From: Russula earlei
Lineage: Eukaryota; Basidiomycota; Agaricomycetes; Russulales; Russulaceae
Assembly: GCA_025769875.1 (NCBI GenBank)
Contig: JAGFNK010000066.1
Location: 62,001 to 126,000 of the forward strand
Length of the DNA: 64,000 bases
Direction: 5' to 3'
Below, one piece after another: positions 1 to 10,663 of this stretch (positions within the stretch are counted from its first letter, which is position 1; the number at the start of each line of letters is the position of its first letter). The position numbers and the translations under genes are program-made. The notes beneath the pieces are model-generated. The model was not told the DNA's origin. It saw only the letters and a program-made list of their open reading frames with translations, and did no database searches.

Positions 1-2
1 GA

Positions 3-1450
3 AGCGGGAGCAGCTCCGAAGACTCTGTAAATGTTCGTCCTGGTGCAACATCCGGCTCCCAGATAAGCACATCAAATCGCCCTCAGCCGTCCCCGTCATT
101 AAAGCGAAAGCGTTCGCTGGAGGCAGATGCCTTCCCCTAGGGTTGATCAGCCCACTTTTCCGCGTCTTGTAACTTCCGTGTCAAGGCAAAAACTGTCATC
201 CCGTTTCTCCTCAGCCGCCACCGGACTTTGGTACACTTGCGAAGAAACCCCGGATGACCCATGTTCGAACTGTTCGAGATCCCACGCAGAAACACGCAGC
301 GCGCAATCGTGATAGCTCAACATTTCTGTGCGTGATGCCACCACAATCAAAGAGCTGCGTCCTGTCTCCACCCCTGAAGAATTTCCAAACAGCTCCGCCT
401 GCCCCACCAACCACTCCACCACCAGCACCACAGACCGCTCCCTCACTACTTATTCCGCCCGGCGTTCCAACTGGATCTGCGTCACCAATAGAGTTTCAGC
501 GAACTGCTTTGCAGTCGGAACCCAATGCGACTTCACCCAACTCTCCCTCTGATGGTTCATCATCAAGCGCTAAACGCGTCACACGCTCTCGTAGAAACCC
601 GCAGCCCACCACAAGCGATATATTTGGTCCCGTCCGACCTTTACAGCCACGCCGGAGGCGCCCCACGGAGGCGGGGAAAAGCACGTTCTCGTCCATGAGC
701 GCGCTTGCCCTCAAGGCCCTAACTACGTCAAATACTGCGAAGAATCAACGCAACCATGTCGCCGTCCTAGAGACTGAGGTCATCCGCAAACCCGGAAACC
801 GCCCCGGAAGTCCTACCACCAAACTCAAAACAATCGAAGAAAAGCGGAAGCTCGAACAAGATCAGGAACGGAAAGTGCGTGCCTAGCGCCGCTCGCGGCG
901 TTCCTCCGAGGCCATGGAAGATTCGATTTTGATGAGCGACGACGAGGAGAAGCTTACCATTCGGGCCTGATGGTCGGCCACTCCGGCATCGACGTGGTCC
1001 AGGGGACGAAGAAGACTATGAGAGTCTGGAAGGACCAGCGAAGAGATCGCGCATTGGTGAAGCGGAAGGACTTGAGGAAGTTGCCGTGAAGACCGTGAGA
1101 TGGGACCGTGGGCTATTCACAACGTTCTACTTCGACGACCTACCGTTACAAGTCGCAGTCGGGTGACAAACCTCAAGCAGGCCCCGACACAAAGCAGAGG
1201 GGTCCTAGCTGATTCAGCCAAGGTAACGATGTACAGCCGACAAATGATATGCACACGAGCTGATGTAACAATACAGGCTCTACCTTTGGACGGCCTTGGT
1301 AACTTGGCCAATGCCACATCGCCGTTGAAAGATCTTGTGCAGGAGAACGTAGTCATCAAGAAATTTGTTTATGATGATGACGCTGAGGCAGCTGTGATCG
1401 ATGAACCCAAACCTCCGCCTAGAGGGAAAGGGAAGAAACTGAAAGGATGA
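3..1450 (+). CDS. conserved fungal protein of unknown function, 5' end outside window
   Basis: Only the 3' part lies in the window and I do not recognise a named family. What can be seen is a Ser/Pro-rich, basic, low-complexity protein: a basic KRKRSLEAD stretch near 108-128, Pro-rich sequence near 380-460, a charged helix (KTIEEKRKLEQDQERK, about 823-870), an acidic stretch (MEDSILMSDDEEKLT, about 913-958), the block VKTVRWDRGLFTTFYFDDL (about 1084-1140) and a C-terminal block KDLVQENVVIKKFVYDDD before a basic tail ending in KGKKLKG. Probable introns are about 229-315, 868-903 and 1223-1276 (GTAACG..ACAG). An intron 79-140 is also possible. Two frame breaks are not explained by splicing: +1 at GCC-TGA-T (965-971), and a -1 or +2 near 1140. 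It could be intact with errors in the sequence, or be decaying. The composition suggests a nuclear protein, by inference only. Confidence 0.5.
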
Positions 1451-1589
1451 AGGTTTATTTATCGCTATCACATTGCTGTTGCTTTGATTTATCGACGAGA
1501 TTCATTCTGTATTCTAAGAATAGATATCGCACGGTAATATACACGAGTCCAAGGTCGAGTCCGAGTTCCATTGGCGAGACCCATTCTCA

Positions 1590-2736
1590 TTACTTGGATC
1601 CTCCGCGGAACGTTAGCGTAGCACTGGCTTGGTTGACCGGGAGGACGAAAACTTCAGCAATGTTGACGTGCGGTGGGCGCGCAGCTGCCCAAACAATTTC
1701 CTCCGCAATGTCTTCAGCTGTCACTAGGGAGGTTCTGTGAGCGGACGATCGTTGGCAAGCAAAAGCGGTCACGTACGTGGCCGTATACCCTCGTACACCT
1801 TATCCGCTGCAGACTTATCTCCGCGGTAGCGCACGAGAGAGAATTCGGTCTCCACCATGCCTGTCGGGTGGGGCAAGAATCAAGGATGGCGCCGAGTGAG
1901 GAAAGATGTGGAGGGCGAGAGGGAGAAGAGAAGAGAACGTTTACGCACCGGGCTGAATCTCGGTCACTCGGATCGGCGTATCTACCACCTCACGCAGGAG
2001 AGAGGCCGTGAACGCACGCACGGCAGCTTTCGACGCGCAATACACGCTACCGCCCGCGTACGGTTCCCTTCCCGCAATCGACCCAAGGTTGATGATATGT
2101 CCCGCGTTGCGGGATTTGAAGTCTTGTCGTTTTAATCGTTGATGGCCCCCGCGTGCGCGGAGGATCGGAGGACATACACGCGAAGGGATTGAGGGGCGGG
2201 GGGGGGGGGGGGGGGGGGGGTTACGGTAAGAGGGGAGATGATGAAGCGAGGCAGATAAGAGCAGCAGACCTTTGATGAGGAGCTGGGTGAGGGAAATGAG
2301 GCCGAGGACGTTCGTCGCGAACATCGTGTCCACGTCCTTTTCTTGGATGTCGCCGACGCGGTCGATGCCATGGGCGCCGCCGGCGTTGTTGACTGTCGCG
2401 AGTGGTGGATGGGTCGGTTAGGGCGAGAGACGACGACGCGAGGACGTGGATGGCGCTCGGCGCTCACCGAGGATGTCGACGGCGCGAAGGCCCGGCGGTA
2501 CCTTGGACCACAGCGCGGCCACCTGGGATCCGTCTGTCACGTCGAGCTGCACGGTGACGATCTGCCCGCCTTGCTGCACGCTGGCGGCCCTGTGCGCCGC
2601 GTAGGCGGCCTCTGCGACTTTCTCTAGCTGGTCGGCTCGACGCGCGAGGAGTATCAGGTTTGAGCCTCCCTAGACGACGACGGAGGAGTGAATGTTCTCG
2701 TCAATAAAAAGTGGTTGCCGGCGGGGTGGGGTGGGT

Positions 2737-2769
<33 letters not shown>

Positions 2770-2966
2770 GGTAAACGTGGCGTTCGGTACCTTTGCGAAT
2801 AGAACGGCGGTGGCCTGGAACGAGGAGCAGCGTCAGCGCACTCGCTTTTTGAGACGGAGAGGACGCCCCGGGAAAGAAGGGGAGGAGGTACCGCGCCGAT
2901 GCCGGCACTGGCGCCGGTGATGAGGACGGTCTTGCCGAGCAATCTGGAGGCGGTGAAGACGGACAT
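1590..2966 (-). CDS. NADP-dependent short-chain dehydrogenase/reductase, YdfG/YMR226C type
   Basis: A classical SDR of about 270 residues, probably acting on short 3-hydroxy acids such as L-allo-threonine or serine, as the YMR226C/YdfG family does. The start [20 protein letters not shown] puts the Rossmann TGASAGIG motif near residue 20. Then follow [27 protein letters not shown], the catalytic serine in NLGSIAG, the YCASK catalytic Tyr/Lys pair, and a C-terminal [13 protein letters not shown] helix seen as [13 protein letters not shown]. About six introns must be removed. Two of them contain pure C runs on the coding strand (the G tracts at 2198-2220 and 2737-2764). One exon join reads [22 protein letters not shown]. 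All key catalytic residues are present. The gene shares a 145 bp promoter gap with the SET protein. The exact substrate is inference. Confidence 0.88.
2198..2220. repeat. 23 nt pure G/C homopolymer in an SDR intron
   Basis: An uninterrupted run of 23 G on the plus strand (C on the coding strand of the dehydrogenase), inside the intron that separates TQLLIK from DFKSRN. Such runs can form quadruplex or i-motif structures and are error-prone to sequence, so the exact length is doubtful. Confidence 0.9.
2737..2764. repeat. 28 nt pure G/C homopolymer in an SDR intron
   Basis: An uninterrupted run of 28 G (C on the coding strand) close to the donor side of the intron between ATAVLFAK and GGSNLI, followed by further C-rich sequence. 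A second such run in another intron of the same gene makes this unlikely to be chance alone. Confidence 0.9.
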
Positions 2967-3111
2967 GGTGGGGGACGAATGTGAGCGGCGAGCAAGACGG
3001 AATCTGGCGATGGCGATGATGAGATGATGGATGGTGCGGATATGCGCGCCGGCTTGGGCTTCGATGATAAGAGAAATTGGAGTGCGCATCCATCCTTGAC
3101 ACGGTCCCATC
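2967..3111. promoter_or_regulatory. short bidirectional promoter region (SDR / SET protein)
   Basis: These 145 bp separate the divergent start codons of the dehydrogenase at 2966 and the SET protein at 3112, so both promoters must lie here or overlap the genes. No clear TATA box or known operator is visible. Confidence 0.45.
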
Positions 3112-4849
3112 ATGTCCGACTCTGGCCTAGCTGACTGCGACGAGCGACGATGGAACGCATTATTGGAGTGGCTGAAAGGACACGGTATGATGGTCGATGG
3201 GGATCATCTCCTCGTCCGACCGAAACGCGTCGCTGGTGCGGACCAGCCATCACTTGCATGTGTCCGAGCTTTCGAGGCCTGACAAAAGGTGTCGTGCCGT
3301 GTGTCTCCAGGCGCAGGGCTCGGTCTGTTCGCGATCGTCGACGTCCCGGTACGTGCCCCGAAAATACGCCCTGGACCAGGGCCCCTCGGTGCTCTAATTT
3401 CATTCATTCATTCACGGTGCCGTTTCTGTTTCCGCCTTGCAGTGTCAGATGCCGATCCTCACTTTGCCCAGCAAGGCCAAAATTAATGTGGACACTCTTC
3501 GCCATTATCCCTACTCGAGGACGTTGACAGCAACTCAACTGATATCCTTACACCTGCTACTCCACAAACCCGCACCTGACTGCGAGTCGGATGACGCTCA
3601 ATTCGGGCCATATATATCCATCCTGCCGAGGGACTTCGGCGGCCACCCACTGACCTGGATCGTTCATCGAACTCTGGGCGTAGGATCTCGAGAGGAACAC
3701 AGCCTTTTGCGATTACTACCGCCTTGCGTGCTGTCCGATCTTGTCCTGCTCGAAAGACGTTTTTGGAAAGACTGGCAGGCCGTCCGTGTATATCTGGTCA
3801 GCCTGCGTGCACACCTGCTAACGGTCCAAATTAATAACTTCGGTCAGGATGACTTTCCTGATCGGTCTCCACGGCATCACAGGATACGAGCGCAGTCAGA
3901 ATTGATCTTGGACTTTGTGTGGGCGTGGTTGAATGGTATGGAAGCCCGTTTCAACATTTAATAGTTAATAGAATGGCTTTCGATTGACACCTTGGTAGTA
4001 AATACGCGCTGTCTCTACGACGATCTTGGGCTTGACAAGGACAACAACATAAGCCTATGCCCCGTGTTCGATTTTGCGAACCACGCCTGGATACAGCCCA
4101 CGATGCAGCCGTTACGCGTGGCGCGATCCGAGATCTCGCCTGGCAGAGCTCGCAATGCGGACCTCGTCTGTGTTTCATGCGACAAGGGCATTTCCCGCGA
4201 TCAGGAAGCGACCTTGAGGTACGGGGGGCATCCAAACCGGACCCTTTTCGTAGAATATGGATTTACGAACACGATCACGTCTGGGGAGCTCATGTCCGGA
4301 GCGTACCCAGGCGAGGTGAGTGTCCACGACGTTGTCACTAGCTTGTTGGACAGCCCAGGTGAGACAGGCGCATTCGTAGAAAGAACCCTTGACACGGAGG
4401 GATATTGGGGGTAATCAACTGAGTCCGAACCTCAGAAACTTGGAACAAACGCTGATGTGTCAGGCAGGGACTGGACGATGCATTGTTCGCCGTTGCCAGC
4501 TCATGCTTCCTTCCGTCTCATCACGGCACTCCGGCTATACCACAGCTTCCCAGCAGTGGCGGGTGGCAGGGTGCAGTCAGAAGAGGAAATGACTGCGGCC
4601 TCGAGGGATTGGCGAGAGACCATACTGGGATTCGCGGACGAGATGTCTGAAGAGAATGAGAGGGCCTGCAAGGAGAGCATTGGAAGAATATGCGAGGAAT
4701 TGATAGAGAGGGCCGAGCGAGGGATAATGGACATCAAGGAAGAGATGAGGACGTCAAGCGAGGAGCGGTATAGAAAAGTGTTAATGACGGTTGAGTTACT
4801 GTGGTTGGAGGAATTGACCGTCGGGGAGGCGATGCTCCTCATTGAGTAA
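3112..4849 (+). CDS. SET-domain protein methyltransferase (Rubisco-LSMT/SETD6-like)
   Basis: A protein-lysine methyltransferase of the split-SET class also found in SETD3, SETD6 and the fungal Efm/Rkm enzymes. Exon 1 starts MSDSGLADCDERRWNALLEW. After an intron ending CTCCAG comes GAGLGLFAIVDVP, matching the first SET motif (GRGL). The core has NTRCLYDD, then CPVFDFANHAW in place of the usual DMLNHS, and EATLRYGGHPNRTLFVEYGF (the YG..SN..LL..YGF motif that binds AdoMet and substrate). The C-terminal half, ending TVGEAMLLIE, is a charged helical region like the LSMT substrate-binding domain. Several short introns interrupt it. The target protein cannot be told: ribosomal proteins and elongation factors are the usual substrates of fungal relatives. 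The SET core call is firm; the subfamily is inference. Confidence 0.82.
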
Positions 4850-4956
4850 GCCTCCCGATCAAATTGGGGCCAACCTGGCGCCAACTCGCATGGAATTGAA
4901 ACGCATCCTTTCCTTCACGAGCACGACCATCCTTTCCTCCTCATTAGCATCTAGAA

Positions 4957-6814
4957 ATGGCTGTAGAGCCCTTCCTTGGAACTCGCGCGCAGAGGTCCTT
5001 TATCGGGATAAGTCAGCATATCTCTCCCTCCGATTCCCTCCGATTCCTCTAACCTTTCTCCTCCGCAGTCTGCCTTCGTGAGCAGATCCATGTACAAACT
5101 CATTCCCCCCGACCTTCATATCATTTTCAGAGGCTGTCGCCGTTCTCGCCATCATATCAGTCGTGTTCGGCATGGTCGGTACTGGTCATTGTCTTCACAC
5201 TTCCTTCGTTGACCTCTATCTCCAATCAGATTGCAAATCACGTCGACCTCTCCCTCGCCAATTACAAGGCATGTATGGACTGACCCCGGGATATTTCATG
5301 CGTGTCTGATGTGCCTGCACCCAGACCGTTCCCTGTTATCTTGCTCTGTTTGTTCTCGCCGAGTGAGAGTGACCCTCATCCCCCACCGCTGCTGATATAT
5401 AATGTGACGGAAGGTTATTCGAGCTCTTGATGGCCTTTGATGCCCTGCGCTTGCGAAATGTCATTCAACTTGCGGGCATCCTTCGTATGTTCCCTTCTGA
5501 TCGACTAGGCGTTTTGTGGGCTCAATGTACTTACCACGCCAGTTTTCCACGTGGCTCTCGTCGTTTTTTCCACGATTCAAATTCATGAGACCAAGGTGGC
5601 CTTAGTACGAACGGCTAACTGCGACTACACTGTTGACTACGTCGTATGTTGCCGTTCTCACAACTGTTCTTGAGCTCACCATGTTCCTATCTCAAGACCT
5701 GCGGCGGCAGCGGCACTTTATACAGACAGGTGGTGCATTTACTCATCGCCGTCCCTGCTATCATTGCGGCTGCATGGGTCGTCATGATCTTCTTTGTGAG
5801 GGCACTCTACTTCGAATTTGGGTAAGCAGACACCATAATACTCAGGGAACTAACGCTGAGTGGACCCAGCTGGGCTGTCTTTCGGATAGTGGGGGCAAAC
5901 CCTGCCATGAAGAGTCAGTGATTTCGAGTATTGTTGCGGGTGGCTTTGCTGACAGCCGACTAAGCAATGTATCAATTTTACGAAGTTCTGATTTGCCTCC
6001 TGAAATTCGACTTCTTTGCGTTCACTGGCGTTACTATTCAAGTAGGTGTCACCGTATACTTCGTTTTACTGTGTTGTTGAGACGATGGTCTGTAGCTTCT
6101 CATCGTTGTTCTGTCCAAGAATTCAACAGAGTTTGGCTTGACCATAGCCGCGATCCCCGTAGTCCTGGTACTTCTTGTTGGCTGCGGTCTTTCAGCGCAA
6201 CGTGAAATCAAACCGTACGTTCGCTAAAGCAGGCGTCCTTCCTTTCACTGACATGGCATTTCCTGTGAGGTTGATGGCGTTTTCCTTGTTTCTGATGTTG
6301 GCATCCGAGACGTACTGTAAGTTGTTCCATTCTCATGTCCTTTCCGCAGTCGCTCAACTTTCCATAGTTAGTATGTTGTTTCTCGGCCGAGCGCATCAAC
6401 CTATCTCATACGTGCCAGTTTACAAGCTGGTTCGCTTTTATGAACCAGCGTCCGAGGCGCAATACGAAACGACACGAGCAACATTGACCGTGTTTAGTGG
6501 GTCCTACTTACTTTTTGACTTATCGACGTATTGACATATCAACCAATGAAAGCCATCGTCTCCATACTTCTGTTGTTGACAACGTTCGGCGTCGGCCTCC
6601 GATGTTTCCTCGACTTTGGAAAGGGTTTGTACGAATCGAAAACCTCCGGTCAGTTACCGTATTGTCTGTCTTTCATTGACATTTTCTCGGCTTCGCCACT
6701 GAACATACCCCAGACAATCTCCTCCAAGCAAAGCGAAGGTCCAAGTATAAAGGCACTGAAGAGAAGCCCGATTCCCCTGGCTACCCGTTGCAGCCACGGT
6801 TGTCGATTGAGTGA
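4957..6814 (+). CDS. UPF0658-type multi-spanning Golgi/endomembrane protein
   Basis: A fungal multi-spanning membrane protein resembling the UPF0658 family annotated as a Golgi membrane protein; its molecular function is unknown. The gene is cut by about nine short introns, so no long frame exists. Pieces that join in frame include MAVEPFLGTRAQRSFIG, QAVAVLAIISVVFGM, TVPCYLALFVLAELFELL, AFDALRLRNVIQLAGI, HVALVVFSTIQIHETK, VVHLLIAVPAIIAAAWVVM, MYQFYEVLICLLKFDFFAF, GLTIAAIPVVLVLLVGCGL and IVSILLLLTTFGVGLRCF, giving about seven hydrophobic spans. The F.LLMAFDALR.RN.IQ block is the best family marker. The start is supported by a 9 nt micro-exon (TCTGCCTTC, about 5069-5077) that restores the frame into QAVAVLAI. 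The C-terminal tail is short and basic (QAKRRSKYKG) and ends SIE at 6814. Confidence 0.72.
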
Positions 6815-7221
6815 TATATATATCCTTTCCATCTACTATCTATCTTTCGCAGAATGGATCACGGTATCGTTGAAAGGACACTTCTTTCTTACCAGGACCT
6901 TTGACGAAGTATGCAGTATGACGGAAGAGATTCTCTTCTAATTATTTGATGACCATAATGAGGTATTTTACCAGTTCTGAGTCCTGATAATATACCCTTA
7001 TAAATAACTTGTGCATTGTGCTGTATGTGCGTGCGCGGGACGTACAAGTCGCTGAGACATTGACGACAAGGCTTGTCAGTAGCCTGGAGAATACATTTTT
7101 TGACTGACAACTGACACTTGTCGCATTACGCCGGCTCATGCAAAAACAGAGCCAAATACAAAGCAAAACTTTAACCTCGAGTCTCATCATGCCAGCCTCA
7201 AGATCAATGCTGGTAGGCTCT

Positions 7222-7786
7222 CTATGCACTATCCTCCCGGGCAACTTTCAACCTGTTTGTTTCCGTAGATCCCAACAACTGGACTTGGATTGGACCCTCG
7301 ACCTCTGGCGTACAGCCTCTGAAGAGTGGAAGGGCTTCGCAGACAACGCGCGGAAACACCAACCCCTGATGGAAACCTTCAATCTCTGCAAACTTGTATT
7401 TCCGCGCATCAAAAGTGCGCTTGGTCGCGAGTGCTACCGAGAGGTGGAAAAAGTCGTTTGACTTCAAGCGGTCAACGACCTCAAAGGCCGGTAAAAATGA
7501 TTCCTCTGTTGGGGGGGAATCATTTTTACCGGTCAACCTGGAATCCGTAGGCACTTATATCTGCTGTTGTTGCTGTGCGAAGCAGAAACTGTTTCTCCAC
7601 GTAGAACAGTCTTCTTTTGGTATCCTTATCTGCCAACAACAAAGAAGAGGTTTTGAGTATCTCCAAAACATCTTGTTTGTTGTTGATGGGTATGACCCAG
7701 TCCTCTTTTATGATATCTGTGACCTCGCAGACCCTCGGTAAAGGGAATTTTACAAAGGTGCTTTTTTTATGGTTTCTTTTTGACAT
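7222..7786 (-). pseudogene. decayed or fragmentary coding remnant, family unknown
   Basis: Two adjacent minus-strand frames look protein-like but do not join cleanly. The upstream one starts MSKRNHKKSTFVKFPLPR and runs through WVIPINNKQDVLEILKTSSL to AYGFQVDR. The downstream one contains FEVVDRLKSNDFFHLSVALA and YKFAEIEGFHQGLVFPRVV. Between them lies a perfect 17 bp inverted repeat (7488-7532), which may be an insertion that broke the gene. I do not recognise the family. The setting, next to a broken Crinkler-like gene, suggests accessory, fast-decaying DNA. It may equally be a poorly conserved real gene with unusual introns. Confidence 0.3.
7488..7532. repeat. perfect 17 bp inverted repeat (hairpin)
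   Basis: CCGGTAAAAATGATTCC at 7488-7504 is the exact reverse complement of 7516-7532, with an 11 nt spacer that includes a G run. The element could fold into a strong hairpin. It may be a miniature inverted-repeat element or a footprint of one; no clear target-site duplication flanks it beyond a short CGGTCAAC repeat (about 7469 and 7530). Confidence 0.75.
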
Positions 7787-8051
7787 CCCTAGAGCATCCT
7801 CTCCCCTCCTACCAGTGGTGGATTCTCCACCATGTTTCCCAATCCGGGCCCCGTCTCCGAACCCCGTACATTACTCTACTTGACTCAAGGATCGGAGTCC
7901 TCTTTACACCGCCTTGCTGCTCTGGTCTATTGAAGAACTGAGGGGGTACGAGATTTCTATTCTTCCTCGGAAATGCCAACTTTTCTTGCTTCTCAGATTG
8001 GAATTGGATAACGCGTTTCAAGGCTTCAAAACTCGTTCGGAGTCATACTAG

Positions 8052-8958
8052 ATGTCGTGGAGTGCTACCTCCCCATCTGCCTGTTCCACCGATGCGGATC
8101 CGATTCACTTTCACTTCGCACATATCAGATCACTCCATGGGGAAAACCCGCCGGAGCTCGAGAAAGCGATCGATGATATTCTGTACCACGCCGTCACGTA
8201 TTTCGGATACATCGCCCGGGATATCTATAACTTTCACCACGTCCGCAATCGCAACATGGCCCCACTCGACGAGACACCTGACGAACGCGAGGCGATGCTG
8301 CGTGTGGTCGTGCAGTGCGACAAGCTCTCAATGAACCAGTCTTCCCGCGTCATCGTCATCAAATCTCGTCATAGGATTGGGCTCGAGGCTAGAATGGGAC
8401 ATTGACTTTTAGGACTATCTGGGTAGCAAGGGCGATAACGCTCAATTCCAGAAGTATGTGTGTGCGAGCTCATCTCGTATCTCGAATCTGTTCTTCGAGG
8501 GGCAACGCTTGCATCATGGCTTTTCGAGGCCTATGCCCATAGGAAGATCATAGCTGGCGTCAATAGTCGGCCTCTGAGGGAGGTGACGTTCTGGAAGACA
8601 AACTTAGGAGGATTAGAATGAATCGTCCCAAGTTTGTCTTCCAGTCGGCCAGGTCGTTGCAATCGTGATCCCCGTTCTACCGAATGACTTCAATGTTTAC
8701 ACAGACCTTCCGCCACCAACTTCCCTTTCCCTCTAACCGATGCGTTCATCATTACGGATGACGACAACCCGATCACGATGCATCTCTGGGTCCTACAAAC
8801 GACCACTTCGAAGAAGCATAGGGGTTCCCCGAAGGGCTATGACAATATTTGCCAGATCATCGATACCCTCTACTCACAGCTCGAGCACTCCAATGCGGAC
8901 CGTCAAGCGACAGACACGCAGGCAAGTTCTTGCTCACCAGACTCGTCATCAAACTAAA
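8052..8958 (+). pseudogene. degraded Crinkler/RHS-like family gene
   Basis: Three coding-looking blocks in different frames follow each other. Block 1 (8052-8330) contains DPIHFHFAHIRSLHGENP and AIDDILYHAVTYFGYIARDI. Block 2 (about 8470-8590) contains LRGATLASWLFEAYAHRKII followed by AGVNSRPLR. Block 3 (about 8710-8955) contains FPFPLTDAFIITDDDNPITM, LWVLQTTTSKKHRGSPKGY and ICQIIDTLYSQLE. From memory, blocks 2 and 3 recall the C-terminal part of agaricomycete Crinkler-type proteins (a '.LFE.YAH.K' helix, then 'T.H..Q.T.S..H.GS..GY..I..I'), large families of fungal proteins related to oomycete Crinklers. Stops and frame changes lie between the blocks and a 15 bp inverted repeat sits at 8591-8644, so I read it as broken. 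An intron-rich intact gene is less likely. Confidence 0.42.
8591..8644. repeat. perfect 15 bp inverted repeat inside the Crinkler-like remnant
   Basis: CTGGAAGACAAACTT (8591-8605) is the exact reverse complement of 8630-8644, separated by 24 nt. It lies where the coding-like sequence of the Crinkler-like remnant stops making sense, consistent with a small insertion or local inversion-duplication. Confidence 0.7.
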
Positions 8959-9118
8959 GGGACATTAATTGCGCCAGATCGCCAGCCGTTCGTTGACAGG
9001 AAATAATAAATTGAAAGTGAGCATCATAATGGCATTAAGCGCTATCGCCTGGAGTCCAAAATCAGTTGTTGGATATGTTTTATTGAACGGACCCATCTCT
9101 AGACTGCAGACCTCCCTC

Positions 9119-9667
9119 CTAAAGCTGTTCACATTTCCTCTTGATCTCTGCAAAGAGATCTTGAAATCTTTGAGCTCCTTCGTCTTCCAAAATGTTACAA
9201 TCCCAGCGGTTCAATGGAGCAGTATCGGTCTCCCGTTCAGGGTGAGGAGGTATGCGGGCAGGAAGGATACGAGTCTGCTTGTCATAGGTGTAGAAGGAAA
9301 GCTGCGTGCCAAAGGCGCTCACTCCGTTGAGGGTATCCAGAGGGCAAACAGGGGCCAAATCCCCCATCCGTTTCCTCATCTGATTATCTGCCTCCTCGCG
9401 AGCAGATTTAAAATTTATCTTCGCCGGCTCTTTTATCTTTAAGAAAAGGACGGGTTTGTCCTCCAAAAGCACTTCAAACTCGATGATGAAATCCACCGAG
9501 CCGCGGGAGTCGATGATGGAGTAGGTTTGAGGAGCGACGGTGTAATCGGAGTCGGCAGGGAAGAGGGTATACAGAAGTTTATTGTATGGCGCATAGAAGT
9601 CATTTTCACGGGCATTGGCAGGGACGGTGCGGAATCGCTTTGTAATCTTCGCAGACCAAGGGGTCAT
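9119..9667 (-). CDS. agaricomycete family protein, possible PD-(D/E)XK nuclease-like fold
   Basis: A single open frame of 182 residues starting MTPWSAKITKRFRTVPANAR. It resembles a family widespread in Agaricomycetes genomes, with the hallmark series FYAPYNKLLYTLFPADSDYT, VDFIIEFEVLLEDKPVLFLK, IKEPAKINFKSAREEADNQM and CPLDTLNGVSAFGTQLSFYT. The core reads D-F-I-I-E-F-E-V..D-K-P-V-L-F-L-K-I-K, where an acidic residue on one strand is followed by an (E/Q/K)xK on the next, as in restriction-endonuclease-like folds. That reading is mine and untested. In relatives the last part is usually L-E-L-K; here it is L-K-I-K, so the catalytic acid may be lost. It ends KRKCEQL at a TAG. It may be intact or a slightly truncated copy. 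Its place in a gene-poor accessory stretch fits a lineage-specific family. Confidence 0.6.
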   Translation of the reverse strand: MTPWSAKITKRFRTVPANARENDFYAPYNKLLYTLFPADSDYTVAPQTYSIIDSRGSVDFIIEFEVLLEDKPVLFLKIKEPAKINFKSAREEADNQMRKRMGDLAPVCPLDTLNGVSAFGTQLSFYTYDKQTRILPARIPPHPERETDTAPLNRWDCNILEDEGAQRFQDLFAEIKRKCEQL

Positions 9668-10663
9668 TTTCTACTAGATCGTCATGAGACAGAATATAGG
9701 AACACACGGCGGGACATACTCTGAACAACGGGTCAGTGGATTATAGAGGAAGGGAGAGGAGAGGGAAAAGGGAAGCAAGACGAGGCAGTTCTCTTCTCCG
9801 CCCAACCCTTATGTGAATGCCACAAACCCCGCAACGGACGGAGCGAAAAATGAAGGTGGCTGCGTCGTTATCAGCAGCGAGGAAGTGGACAACTGATTCT
9901 GACACAGACTAAAGTCGAGGTTCATATGCGTCTGTCTGTCCTCAAGACCCTCCTGGCTCGGACGAGATGCCCGAATGGGTTTTACCGGCCGGTTGGAATA
10001 AAACCGATGGCTGAAACGGGTATCTGTTGGAGATTACCCTTGAGGTGTGTCTCCTGCCTTCTTCTGGTTCCTTGCCTCAATAGAAAGAGAAGGGAGGAGG
10101 AGCAATGCCCAGCAGGAATCGTAACGCGGACGCGATGAGAAACTTCCGAACGTCTTGAGGAAATCAGAGAACGAGAAGGGAAAAGGTATCTTCCTTTATT
10201 GAGAAGTAGCTAGGAATCAAATACAGGATATCAAAGGGGAGCATGAGATGAAAAGAAGGGAGCATGAAGGAGAGTCGAGACCGCACAAGTTATGAAACGC
10301 GAAGACAAGGAGATCATATGAAATGAACTGAAACGTAATTCCCGCACCTATGACAAGAATACTCAACCAAATACAAAACTCTACACCGGTTCTTGAGGAG
10401 AGAGCGATGCGGCGAGGGAGGCGAAGCGAGGTGCGCTAAGGGCAGTGAGCCCTCGCGTACGAGGGGTCTTGTACACAGAATGTTGAAAGGAGATGTTAAG
10501 GCCCGAGCGACGCTCCTCACATGACATGGAGATTGGAGACGCGAGCGCGAGCGCGTGACCTGCGACGCACGCGTGATTCCGAGGCCAGCTATATCATAGA
10601 GGTTGGTGAGCCGCCTATGTACAAGACATAGACACTATCCTTTTTGTCAGCACCCTGGTAGTG
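9668..10663. other. gene-free stretch, nothing recognised
   Basis: About 1 kb with only short frames on either strand and no conserved motif. It is purine-rich on the plus strand around 10150-10300 (many GAAGG/GGGAG runs), as often seen upstream of or between fungal genes. Confidence 0.5.

Noticed and set aside
135..141. CCC-TAG-G as another +1 shift site in the first gene
   Set aside because: CTTCCCCTAG is a good 3' splice site, and an intron 79-140 would restore the same frame, so no shift is needed.
7016..7110. Possible RNA gene or small peptide in AT-rich DNA downstream of the UPF0658 gene
   Set aside because: No cloverleaf, box elements or conserved protein could be seen.
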